A stretch of 64,000 bases of DNA from Neorhizobium galegae (GTDB taxonomy: Bacteria > Pseudomonadota > Alphaproteobacteria > Rhizobiales > Rhizobiaceae): the NCBI RefSeq assembly GCF_021391675.1, contig NZ_CP090095.1:439501-503500 (forward strand), given 5' to 3'. Under the pieces are notes generated by a model, which searched no databases, was not told the DNA's origin, and saw nothing but the letters and a program-made list of their open reading frames with translations. Of this stretch, positions 25,164-33,296 are shown in pieces. The translations under genes were made by a program, and so were the position numbers. Within the stretch, counting starts at the first letter, position 1, and the number at the start of each line of letters is the position of its first letter.

Positions 25164-28016
25164 TCATCGTGCAGGTGCTTCCAGCAGCTGCCGCAGCAGC
25201 GAGACCGGGTGCTGCAACTCGGTGCCGGTCATATGTTTGGTCTGACATCGGCACGAAAAGCCCGTTGCGAGAATGGCTTCGGGGCCGGGTGCCGTCGCAG
25301 CCTTCCAGCTGTGTCCGAAGATTTCATTGGACTTGGTTCGATTGGTGGACTCATGCCCCCACATCCCCGCCATGCCACAGCAGCCGGTGGCGGGCATGTC
25401 GAGCTTGATGCCGAGGCGATCGAAAATAATGCGCCATTCTGCGGTGGCTCCGGCACCCAGAACCCGTTCGCTGCAATGCGGCAAAAGCCGCACCGCCATC
25501 TCTGACGTCCGGGCCGGCAATGCGGCAATCAGGGGCGCGAGCATCTGCTGCGGCAGCGCCACTGCCGGCATGTCGTCCGGATAGTCGGTGCGATAGGAGA
25601 GCGTCACTGGCGGTTCGAGCCCCATCAGCGGCACGCCGGTCGCGGCGATCACCTTGAGGCTGTCCTTCTGCCTTTGCGCCTGACGGGAAAACCCTGCCAG
25701 CCGCCCGAGAACCTTGCGAGCCTTGCCGGAAGGTCGATAGGGCGCCACCCACAGTTTTTTCTGCAGGCGTGCCAAGACGACGTCGAGATCCGCGACGACC
25801 TGCGGCTCGAAAAACTGCGTGAAAGCATCGGGCACCAGAACCACGTCGACCTTCGGGTCGAGCCGGGCGATATCGGTTTGCTTCAGCCAGCGAAGGCCGT
25901 GCGCCTGTTTCGGCATGCTTGGTAGCGCCGTCAGGCCAATGGCGGACATCAAGGATGCGCCCGGCCCTTCGGTCATCAAATTGAAACTCCTGCGGAATTT
26001 TGCGGCAAGCGGCAGCAAGCCTTCCAGATGCGCGAGTGCGGTATCGCGTAAGGACCGGCGATGGCGGCGATAATAGCTGTCGAGAAACAGCGACCGGATC
26101 GAGGGAACGTCGACACGCACCGGACATTGGCTGGTGCAGGCGCCGCAGCTGAGACAGCCGTCGATCGCCTGCTTGACTTCGATCTCGAACTGCGGATCGG
26201 CGCGACCGTCCGGCCCGCCCTGCCGCAGCCATTCGCGCACCAGCCCGACGCGCCCTTTTGGCGAGTGACGCCGGTCGCCGGTGACCTTGTACGAGGGACA
26301 CATGACGTCGTCGAGCGTGCGGTTGAAGCAGGCGCCATTGCCGTTGCAGCCGAAGGCGGAGGCGTATTCAGTGCGTAGGGCGGCCGGGACGGTGCGGTCG
26401 TTCTGGCCGCGCAGGGGTACCTCGTCGATCTTCCACAAGGGGCCATTGTCGGGCGTGGCGATCTTGCCGGGGTTCATCTGGCTGCGCGGATCGAAGGCCG
26501 CCTTGATCCGCTGCAGTGACGGGTAGAGCGGCCCAAAAACCTCTGGCACGAATTCGGAACGCACGCCCTTGCCATGCTCGCCCCAGAGAAGGCCGCCATG
26601 GCTGCGCGCCAGCGCCTCGACCGCTTCGGTAATGCGGCGGATGAGCGGTTCCTGGGCGGGATCGGTAAGGTCGATCGCCGGCCGCACATGCAGGACGCCG
26701 GCATCGACATGGCCGAACATGCCGTAGGCCAGTCCCTCGCGATCGAGGATTGCCCGGAAACCGGCAATGAAGGGCTCGAGATTCTCAGGGGGAACGGCGC
26801 AGTCCTCGACGAAGGGGATCGGCCGCTTGTCGCCGATCGCACGTCCGAGCAGCCCGACGGCCGTCTTGCGCAGCACCCAGACCAGCTCTACCTCGCGGCC
26901 GTTGGCAACCGTCATCGAGAGCCGCGCGGGCATGCTTGCGAGCTGTGCCACCAGCGTTGTGACCCGTTCAGCAAGCGTTGCCGGGTCGTCGTCGGTGAAT
27001 TCGACGATGTTGACCCCTTGTGCACCCGCCTGCGGGAAGAGGTGTGCGACGGCGGAAAAGGTAGGCTCCTCGCGTGCCAGGCCGAGCACGCGGCTGTCGA
27101 TGGTTTCGACCGAAGTGGCGCCGAGCACGGCCATTTCGCGGGCGTCCCGCAGCGCCGACTGGAAATCGGGATAGAAAATGAGAATCAGCGCCGCAGCCTT
27201 GGGAATCGGCAGGACATTCAACCTCGCCTCGGCAATCAGCGCGAGCGTACCTTCCGAACCGCACAGCACTGCCGCCGGATCGATCGTGTCGCCTTCACGG
27301 ATATGGGCGAGATCGTACCCCGTCAGCGATCGGTTGAGTTTTGGGAAACGCGCCGCGATCAAGTCCGCCTGGCTGGCCGAGATGTCGTCGAGACAGGCGA
27401 GAACCTCACCGGCACGGCCCCTGATCGTCCGATCGAGCGGCGCCCGGCGGGTTTCCAGGATCTCGCCGCCAACCAGCACCGCACGCAGGTTGAGGACATG
27501 GTTGGAGGTCTTGCCATAGACGCAGGATCCCTGTCCGCAGGCATCGGTGGAGATCATGCCGCCCAGTGTCGCGCGCGACGACGTCGATAATTCCGGGGCA
27601 AAAAACAGGCCGAGCGGTTTCAGTGCCGCGTTCAACTGGTCCTTGATCACCCCGGGCTGGACACGCACCCAGCCCTCCTCGGCATTGATCTCGAGGATCC
27701 CGGTCATGTGGCGCGAACAGTCGACCACCAGGCCGTTGCCGAGCGACTGACCGTTGGTGCCCGTGCCGCCACCACGTGGGCGAAGAACAATGCCGTGGAA
27801 ACGCGGCTCTTCGAGCAGCTGAGCGATCAGCACGAGATCCTCCTCGTCCATCGGCAAGGCCACAGCATCCGGCAGAACCTGGTAGATGGAATTGTCGGTC
27901 GCCAGCACCACGCGGTCCGATGCGGCGATGGTCGCCTCGCCACGGAAGCCCTTCGATTTCAAGGTTTTCACAAATGCGCTGTAGTCCGCGGCTTGCAGGG
28001 GGGCTGGAGACTCCAC
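25164..28016 (-). CDS. FAD-linked dehydrogenase with 4Fe-4S and CCG domains (YdiJ-type)
   Basis: About 950 residues. The N-terminal half is a FAD_binding_4 / GlcD-like flavin domain (LRPRGGGTGTNGQSLG at about 79-91 and a FAD-oxidase C domain). It is followed by a ferredoxin-like stretch CLSCGACTSQCPV near 620 and a C-terminal domain with a cysteine-rich CCG-type motif, ATGCCGMAGMWGHE, near 877. This matches YdiJ-type D-2-hydroxyacid dehydrogenases, which oxidise D-lactate or 2-hydroxyglutarate into the quinone pool. GTG 28016 is chosen: GAGGTAAC lies just upstream, whereas the upstream in-frame ATG at 28064 has no ribosome site. Co-transcribed with the DeoR gene and divergent from the GlpA-like operon. 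Confidence 0.9.
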   Translation of the reverse strand: MESPAPLQAADYSAFVKTLKSKGFRGEATIAASDRVVLATDNSIYQVLPDAVALPMDEEDLVLIAQLLEEPRFHGIVLRPRGGGTGTNGQSLGNGLVVDCSRHMTGILEINAEEGWVRVQPGVIKDQLNAALKPLGLFFAPELSTSSRATLGGMISTDACGQGSCVYGKTSNHVLNLRAVLVGGEILETRRAPLDRTIRGRAGEVLACLDDISASQADLIAARFPKLNRSLTGYDLAHIREGDTIDPAAVLCGSEGTLALIAEARLNVLPIPKAAALILIFYPDFQSALRDAREMAVLGATSVETIDSRVLGLAREEPTFSAVAHLFPQAGAQGVNIVEFTDDDPATLAERVTTLVAQLASMPARLSMTVANGREVELVWVLRKTAVGLLGRAIGDKRPIPFVEDCAVPPENLEPFIAGFRAILDREGLAYGMFGHVDAGVLHVRPAIDLTDPAQEPLIRRITEAVEALARSHGGLLWGEHGKGVRSEFVPEVFGPLYPSLQRIKAAFDPRSQMNPGKIATPDNGPLWKIDEVPLRGQNDRTVPAALRTEYASAFGCNGNGACFNRTLDDVMCPSYKVTGDRRHSPKGRVGLVREWLRQGGPDGRADPQFEIEVKQAIDGCLSCGACTSQCPVRVDVPSIRSLFLDSYYRRHRRSLRDTALAHLEGLLPLAAKFRRSFNLMTEGPGASLMSAIGLTALPSMPKQAHGLRWLKQTDIARLDPKVDVVLVPDAFTQFFEPQVVADLDVVLARLQKKLWVAPYRPSGKARKVLGRLAGFSRQAQRQKDSLKVIAATGVPLMGLEPPVTLSYRTDYPDDMPAVALPQQMLAPLIAALPARTSEMAVRLLPHCSERVLGAGATAEWRIIFDRLGIKLDMPATGCCGMAGMWGHESTNRTKSNEIFGHSWKAATAPGPEAILATGFSCRCQTKHMTGTELQHPVSLLRQLLEAPAR

Positions 28017-28210
28017 GTTCGTTACCTCAGCGCAGAAAATTGGCGGCCATGGACCGCATGCCATTCTTTATGCGGACCGCGACGATGCAGCGCCTCCCGC
28101 ACCAGTCTCAAAATCAAGCCGCCTTGCTCTTCACTAGCATGATTGTTTGGGGTGTAAAATAACGTATTCAGTCATTAAGATGCCCGAACATACAATTTTG
28201 GCTCGTCAAA

Positions 28211-28241
28211 AGATCTCTGCAGCGGTAAGCATAAGAGATCT
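28211..28241. promoter_or_regulatory. 8-bp perfect inverted repeat upstream of the flavoprotein/kinase operon
   Basis: AGATCTCT (28211-28218) and AGAGATCT (28234-28241) are perfect inverted arms separated by 15 bases. The repeat lies 51 bases before the TTG start of the GlpA-like gene in the 275-base divergent intergenic region. It could be an operator for the DeoR-type repressor or a leader hairpin. There is no T-run. Confidence 0.45.
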
Positions 28242-28291
28242 ATTCACCTGGTCGTCGATATGGCGGCTTTCGCAGGCAACGGAGTACGCTT

Positions 28292-29686
28292 TTGACGGCT
28301 TTCGGCGATCCTGTGGATGCGGTCATCATCGGTGCCGGCGTCGTCGGCTGTGCCCTGGCGCGCCGCTTTTCGCTGGAGGGGGCCAGTGTCGTTGTTCTCG
28401 AGCGGGCGCCCGACATCCTGTCCGGCGCATCGAAAGCCAACAGCGCCATCCTCCATACCGGTTTCGATGCGCCGCCCGGCAGCGTCGAGCTGCAATGCAT
28501 GCAGGCGGGTTACGACGAGTACATGCAGATCCGCAACGGTTTCAACCTGCCGATCCTTGAGACCGGTGCGATGGTTGTCGCATGGGACGACAGCGAAGAG
28601 GCCCGGCTTCCCGAACTGCTGGATCAGGCGCTCTTGAACGGCGTTGCCGATGCCCTGCTTCTCAGTCGTGCGGAAGTGCTTGCCCGGGAGCCGGCACTCG
28701 GCTCCCATGTGCGGGCCGCGCTGCTGGTGCCGCGCGAGGTCATCATCGATCCCTGGTCGGCACCACTTGCCTATGCGACCCAGGCCAAGGCAATGGGTGC
28801 CCGGTTTCAGTTCAACGCCGGGCTGTTGTCGGCCCGTTTCGATGGCGACCTGTGGCACCTGGAGACGCCCACCGGCACGCTGACGGCGCGTAGCGTCATC
28901 AACTCTGCGGGTATTCAGGGCGATAGCGTCGAGCGGATGTTGCTCGGCGAGGCGCAGTTCGAGATTCGTCCGCGAAAGGGGCAGTTCGTGGTGTTCGACA
29001 AAGCTGCCGCCAAGCATCTGCGAACGATCCTGCTGCCGGTGCCGACGGCCCGCACCAAGGGTGTGGTGCTGACGCGAACGATCTTCGGCAACCTGCTGGT
29101 CGGACCGACGGCGGAGGAACAGGAAGAGCGCGAGCGCCCGGACGTCACCCGGCCGGAACTCGACATGCTGATCGCCAAGGCCGTTGAGCTTGTGCCGGCG
29201 CTGGCGCAGGCCCAAGTGACGGCCGTTTATGCCGGCTTGCGACCGGCCTCCGAGGAAAAGCCTTACCGGGTCCACAGCCTTCCGGAAAAGGGCTATTTCT
29301 GCGCCGGAGGCATACGCTCCACCGGCCTGACCGCCGCGCTGGGTATTGCCCGTCATGTCCATGGGCTATGGGCACAAAGCCGGACGGCCGGCGGCGAACG
29401 GTCCGCAGCGCCGCCGACCTTCCTGCTGCCCAATCTGGCCGAGCACCTGCCGCGTGACTGGCAGACGCCCGGGCATGACGGCATCGTCTGTCATTGCGAA
29501 ATGGTGACCGGTCGCGAGATTGAGGCTGCGCTTGGCAGCCCCTTGCCGCCCGGAGATTTTGGCGGGCTGCGTCGGCGTACGCGTTGCGCCATGGGGCGAT
29601 GTCAGGGGTTCAACTGCCTGGCCCGTCTGACGAGCCTGACGGAGGGCCGGTTGTCCGTGCCGATCGCACCGGAGGTCGACCCATGA
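28292..29686 (+). CDS. GlpA-like FAD oxidoreductase with BFD [2Fe-2S] domain
   Basis: 464 residues. The N-terminal DAO domain has the Rossmann motif VIIGAGVVGCALARRFSLEGA (11-31). The C-terminal ~60 residues form a BFD-like [2Fe-2S] domain with CHCEMVTGREIE near 400 and CAMGRCQGFNC near 431, giving four spaced Cys. That is the architecture of GlpA, the catalytic subunit of anaerobic glycerol-3-phosphate dehydrogenase. No ATG fits. TTG 28292 has GGAG eight bases upstream. Its stop overlaps the next ATG (ATGA). Probably oxidises a phosphorylated polyol made by the kinase encoded two genes downstream. Confidence 0.88.
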   Translation: MTAFGDPVDAVIIGAGVVGCALARRFSLEGASVVVLERAPDILSGASKANSAILHTGFDAPPGSVELQCMQAGYDEYMQIRNGFNLPILETGAMVVAWDDSEEARLPELLDQALLNGVADALLLSRAEVLAREPALGSHVRAALLVPREVIIDPWSAPLAYATQAKAMGARFQFNAGLLSARFDGDLWHLETPTGTLTARSVINSAGIQGDSVERMLLGEAQFEIRPRKGQFVVFDKAAAKHLRTILLPVPTARTKGVVLTRTIFGNLLVGPTAEEQEERERPDVTRPELDMLIAKAVELVPALAQAQVTAVYAGLRPASEEKPYRVHSLPEKGYFCAGGIRSTGLTAALGIARHVHGLWAQSRTAGGERSAAPPTFLLPNLAEHLPRDWQTPGHDGIVCHCEMVTGREIEAALGSPLPPGDFGGLRRRTRCAMGRCQGFNCLARLTSLTEGRLSVPIAPEVDP

Positions 29687-30927
29687 GCGCGGAAACGTAT
29701 GACGTCGCAATCGTCGGCGGTGGCCCTGCCGGCTTGTCTGCCGCCATCGAGCTGAAACGCCGGGGCGTGGCCAAAGTCGCACTCCTCGAGCGTGGTGCCG
29801 AGGTCGGTGGCATCCCCCGCCATTGTGGCCATCCACCCTTCGGCATGCGCGAGTTCGGCCGCATCCTCACGGGCCAGGCCTATGCCCGTCGCCTGGCGGG
29901 CGCGGCCGTGGCGGCCGGTGTGACGATCCTGACAAAATATACGGTCGTCCATACGGGTCCAGACGGCCTGCTGACGGTCGCCAGCCCCGCCGGCATCCAG
30001 ACCATCCAGGCCGCCCGCATCCTGATCGCCACGGGCGCCCGCGAGACGACCCGCGCGCAGTTGCTGGTGCCGGGCGTGCGGCCGCTTGGCGTGATGAATA
30101 CAGCAGCGCTTCAGGCTTTCGTCTACCAGGAGGGGCGTGTTCCGTTTCGCCGCCCGGTCATCGTCGGCAGCGAACTGGTGTCGCTGTCGGCGATCCTCAC
30201 CTGTCGAAGCCACGGCATCCGGCCCGTCGCGATGGTGGAGACGGAGCACCAGGTGCAGGCTCGTCCGGCATTTTTTGCACTGCCGCGAGTGCTCGGCGTG
30301 CCGGTCATGACCGGTGCGCAGGTGCTCGCCATCGAAGGCAGCCCGCGGGTGACATCCGTGCGTTTGCGCTTGGCTGACGGCAAGGAAACGGTGCTGGATT
30401 GCGACGGGCTGATCTTTTCCGGCCGCTTCATCCCGGAGGCGGCGCTGGCTGAGGCAAGCGCCCTTGCGCTCGATCTCGGAACCGGAGGCCCGGTGATCGA
30501 CCAGTACGGCCGTAGCTCCGACCCCAACATCTTTGTCGCCGGCAACATGATTCACCCGATCGAGACGGCCGGCCATTGCTGGGCCGAGGGGCGCCGCGTG
30601 GCCCGCGTGATTGCGGCAGAACTAGCGAACGCGAGAAATGCCGAACCCGGTAGGACGCCCGGCCGCCGCATCATCGCTGGCGCAGGGCTGAAATATGTGG
30701 TTCCGCAGCGACTGACGCTCGAAGGCAGGGGCACTGTGCCGGCTCTGAACATACGCGCTATCGGGGCCGCGCGCGGCCGATTGATCCTCTCGGACGGCAG
30801 CGGTACGGTCCTGCGCACCCAAAGCATCAATACCGCGCCGCAGAAGCCGATCCGCTTTTCTCTGGCGGGGCTGAACCTTGCCGTCGATAGCAGCGATCTT
30901 CAGCTGCGACTGGAGCCACGTCCATGA
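29683..30927 (+). CDS. NAD(P)/FAD-dependent oxidoreductase, GlpB/HcnB-like partner
   Basis: 414 residues. The N-terminal VAIVGGGPAGLSAAIELKRRG dinucleotide-binding motif (8-28) is followed by ALLERGAEVGGIPRHCGHPPFG. A central ILIATGARE segment and the FVAGNMIHPIETAGHCWAEGRRVA FAD-binding motif mark a two-dinucleotide-binding-domain flavoprotein of the Pyr_redox_2 class. Placed after a GlpA-like subunit, it corresponds to the second flavin subunit of a heteromeric dehydrogenase. Both ends overlap neighbours by ATGA, so stoichiometric co-translation is likely. Confidence 0.87.
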   Translation: MSAETYDVAIVGGGPAGLSAAIELKRRGVAKVALLERGAEVGGIPRHCGHPPFGMREFGRILTGQAYARRLAGAAVAAGVTILTKYTVVHTGPDGLLTVASPAGIQTIQAARILIATGARETTRAQLLVPGVRPLGVMNTAALQAFVYQEGRVPFRRPVIVGSELVSLSAILTCRSHGIRPVAMVETEHQVQARPAFFALPRVLGVPVMTGAQVLAIEGSPRVTSVRLRLADGKETVLDCDGLIFSGRFIPEAALAEASALALDLGTGGPVIDQYGRSSDPNIFVAGNMIHPIETAGHCWAEGRRVARVIAAELANARNAEPGRTPGRRIIAGAGLKYVVPQRLTLEGRGTVPALNIRAIGAARGRLILSDGSGTVLRTQSINTAPQKPIRFSLAGLNLAVDSSDLQLRLEPRP

Positions 30928-32339
30928 GCATTTTCCTCGCCCTCGATCAGGGCACCACATCGACACGCGCCCTGCGGGTCACGGCCGATGGCGACGCCAG
31001 TATCGTTTTTTCCGCCACGCACAAGCAGCATTTTTCCGGCACGGATCGGGTCGAACATGATCCGGAGGAACTGCTCGCCAATCTTTGCGCAGCGCTTTCT
31101 GCCGCCGGCGAAGCCACGGCGATCGGTCTGTCCAATCAGGGTGAAAGCTGTCTTGCCTGGGACGCGATTGATGGCAGGCCGCTCTCTCCCGTCATCGTCT
31201 GGCAGGATCGTCGCACCGCCGCGCAGGTTGCCGCTCTTTCCCACGCGGAAACCGAGATCAAGGCGCTGTCCGGCCTGCCGCTCAGCCCTTATTTCTCAGC
31301 CGGCAAACTGGCCTGGCTGCTGGAGAACAATGACGAGGTCAAGGCTGCCCGGCGTGCCGGCAGATTGATGCTCGGCACCACGGATGCGTTCTTCCTGCAG
31401 CGCCTGACCGGACGCGCGGCGACCGACATCACCACCGCTTCGCGCACCGCCTTGATGAATATCGCGACCGGCCAGTGGGACAGTACGCTCTGCCAGCTTT
31501 TTGGCGTGCCGATCGAGTGCCTGCCGCCCATTCTGCCGACCGTCGGCGATTTCGGTGGCATCGATGGCACGCCGCTGACGGCCTCTGTGGTCGACCAGCA
31601 GGCTGCCCTTTACGGCCATGGTTGCCGGGTTGCCGGCGATACCAAGATCACCTTCGGTACCGGTGCGTTCGCGCTGTCGCTGACCGGCCCGCACCTGCGC
31701 CTGGATCGCCAAAACGGCCTGCTGCCGACCGTCGCCTGGTCGATCGGCGGCGAGACAAGTTATGCCACGGATGGCGGTGTCCACGCAGCCGGCGCGGCGA
31801 TCAACTGGGCGCAAAGGATCGGGCTGCTGAATGACCCTTCGGAACTCAATGCTTTCGAGGCGGGACCGGCCATCGACCGCGGCCTGGCTTTCGTGCCGGC
31901 CCTGGCGGGGCTTGGCAGCCCGCATTGGGATGGCAGTGCAGCCGGGCTTTTCATCGGCATGACCGGCGCAACGACGCGACAGGACATGCAACAGGCGCTG
32001 ATCGAAGGCATCGCCTTGCGTGCCAGCGAAATCGTGGCGGCCATGGCGTCGGATGCGCCGGTGACCCGGATCTCGGTGGATGGTGGCGTCAGCCGCTCGC
32101 GTTACCTATGCCAGTTTCTCGCCGACACGACGGGTTGCACGGTGGTCATTCCGAGTGTCGACGAACTGACTGCCTACGGCACGGCCCAACTGGCGGCCTG
32201 TGCGCTTGGCGAAATGCTCTCGACGCCGGCACCATCGCAGATTATCGAGCCGAACCCGTGTGACGCGCCCGCGCGGCTATCGCGATTTTCCCAGGCCGTG
32301 GACAGGGCCAAGGGTTGGCATTTAGGCCCCGTCAGCTAG
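30924..32339 (+). CDS. FGGY-family carbohydrate kinase (glycerol-kinase-like)
   Basis: 471 residues. FLALDQGTTSTRALRV at the N-terminus is the phosphate-1 motif; NQGESCLAWDAIDGRPLSPVIVWQDRR and the C-terminal half with GDTKITFGTGAFALS and ISVDGGVSRSRYLCQFLADTTG match the two FGGY domains. Glycerol kinase is the nearest well-known relative, but the chain is shorter than typical GlpK (about 500), so another polyol or sugar is possible. It is the last gene of the flavoprotein operon (ATGA overlap). A kinase plus GlpA/GlpB-like flavoproteins and a DeoR repressor form a coherent polyol-phosphate pathway (inference). Confidence 0.9.
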   Translation: MSIFLALDQGTTSTRALRVTADGDASIVFSATHKQHFSGTDRVEHDPEELLANLCAALSAAGEATAIGLSNQGESCLAWDAIDGRPLSPVIVWQDRRTAAQVAALSHAETEIKALSGLPLSPYFSAGKLAWLLENNDEVKAARRAGRLMLGTTDAFFLQRLTGRAATDITTASRTALMNIATGQWDSTLCQLFGVPIECLPPILPTVGDFGGIDGTPLTASVVDQQAALYGHGCRVAGDTKITFGTGAFALSLTGPHLRLDRQNGLLPTVAWSIGGETSYATDGGVHAAGAAINWAQRIGLLNDPSELNAFEAGPAIDRGLAFVPALAGLGSPHWDGSAAGLFIGMTGATTRQDMQQALIEGIALRASEIVAAMASDAPVTRISVDGGVSRSRYLCQFLADTTGCTVVIPSVDELTAYGTAQLAACALGEMLSTPAPSQIIEPNPCDAPARLSRFSQAVDRAKGWHLGPVS

Positions 32340-32416
32340 CCGCGGGCGTCGTCGACGGTAACGCACTCGCACGTTGAGGCCAGCAAGCGGTGGGATCGCA
32401 GGGAGTTCTTGCGGGA

Positions 32417-33151
32417 TCAGACGTGCTGTCCGCCATTGATGTGGATTTCCGCGCCATTGATGTAGGCTGATGTCTCGCTGCACAGGAAGTGGATGGTTTC
32501 GGCGACTTCCCGCGGCGTACCGAGCCTTTTCATGGGAACGGTTGCTTCCACCAGCTGATCGGTACCGAGAGACAGGATCGAGGTTGCGATTTCACCTGGT
32601 GCAATGGCATTAGCGCGAACGCCATGCGGGCCGAACTCGTGGGCGATCTCGCGCGTCAGAGCTCCCAGGCCAGCCTTGGAGGCAGCATAGGCGACGCCGG
32701 CAAAGGGGTGTACGCGCGATCCGGCAATCGATGTCACGTTTACGATCGATCCCTTCGCCGCCTCCAGTTCGGGCAGCAATGCTCGGGCAAGCAGGGCGAT
32801 CGAGACGAGATTGACGTTGAGGACCGTCGTCCACGTCAACGCGTCGGAAGCGATGACACCCAGGCGCGTGCCACCGGGACCTTTCGGAGAAATGCCGGCA
32901 TTGTTGACCAGCGCATCCAGGGCTGCCCCGTCCAACCGCTCGCGCACGTCTGCTGCCAGTTTGTCGATTTGCGTGAGATCGGCCAGATCGGCCTGGATAT
33001 GGCTTTCGCGGGCTGAGGGCCAGCGGCACTCCTCGGAGAAAGGTTGCCTTGAAACGGTCAGAACGCGCCAGCCCTTTTCCAAAAACAGTTTGACCGTGGC
33101 GTGGCCGATACCCCGGCTGGCACCCGTCAAGAGCATGTAACGTTGTGTCAT
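32417..33151 (-). CDS. Short-chain dehydrogenase/reductase
   Basis: 244 residues, classical SDR. LLTGASRGIGHA (7-18) binds NAD(P), ALVNNAGIS (80-88) is the structural motif, Ser141 and YAASK (Tyr155, Lys159) are catalytic, and the C-terminal INGAEIHINGGQ is the family ending. The start at 33151 has GGAGAAGG upstream and coincides with the domain start; the frame is open much further upstream without support. It follows the gamma-glutamyltransferase gene on the same strand by 145 bases, so it may share the catabolic operon. Substrate unknown. Confidence 0.92.
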   Translation of the reverse strand: MTQRYMLLTGASRGIGHATVKLFLEKGWRVLTVSRQPFSEECRWPSARESHIQADLADLTQIDKLAADVRERLDGAALDALVNNAGISPKGPGGTRLGVIASDALTWTTVLNVNLVSIALLARALLPELEAAKGSIVNVTSIAGSRVHPFAGVAYAASKAGLGALTREIAHEFGPHGVRANAIAPGEIATSILSLGTDQLVEATVPMKRLGTPREVAETIHFLCSETSAYINGAEIHINGGQHV

Positions 33152-33296
33152 TGGTGGCCTTCTCCGGATGCCAGAGGCATCAAATGTCTGAACGTCGTTT
33201 TTCGATAGCAATCCATGGAGATATCGTGCTGAATTTGCCGGCTGCCAGCAGTCTCGCGCAATCAATGCGCTTTTATGGGATCGAACGTCATCGGTT

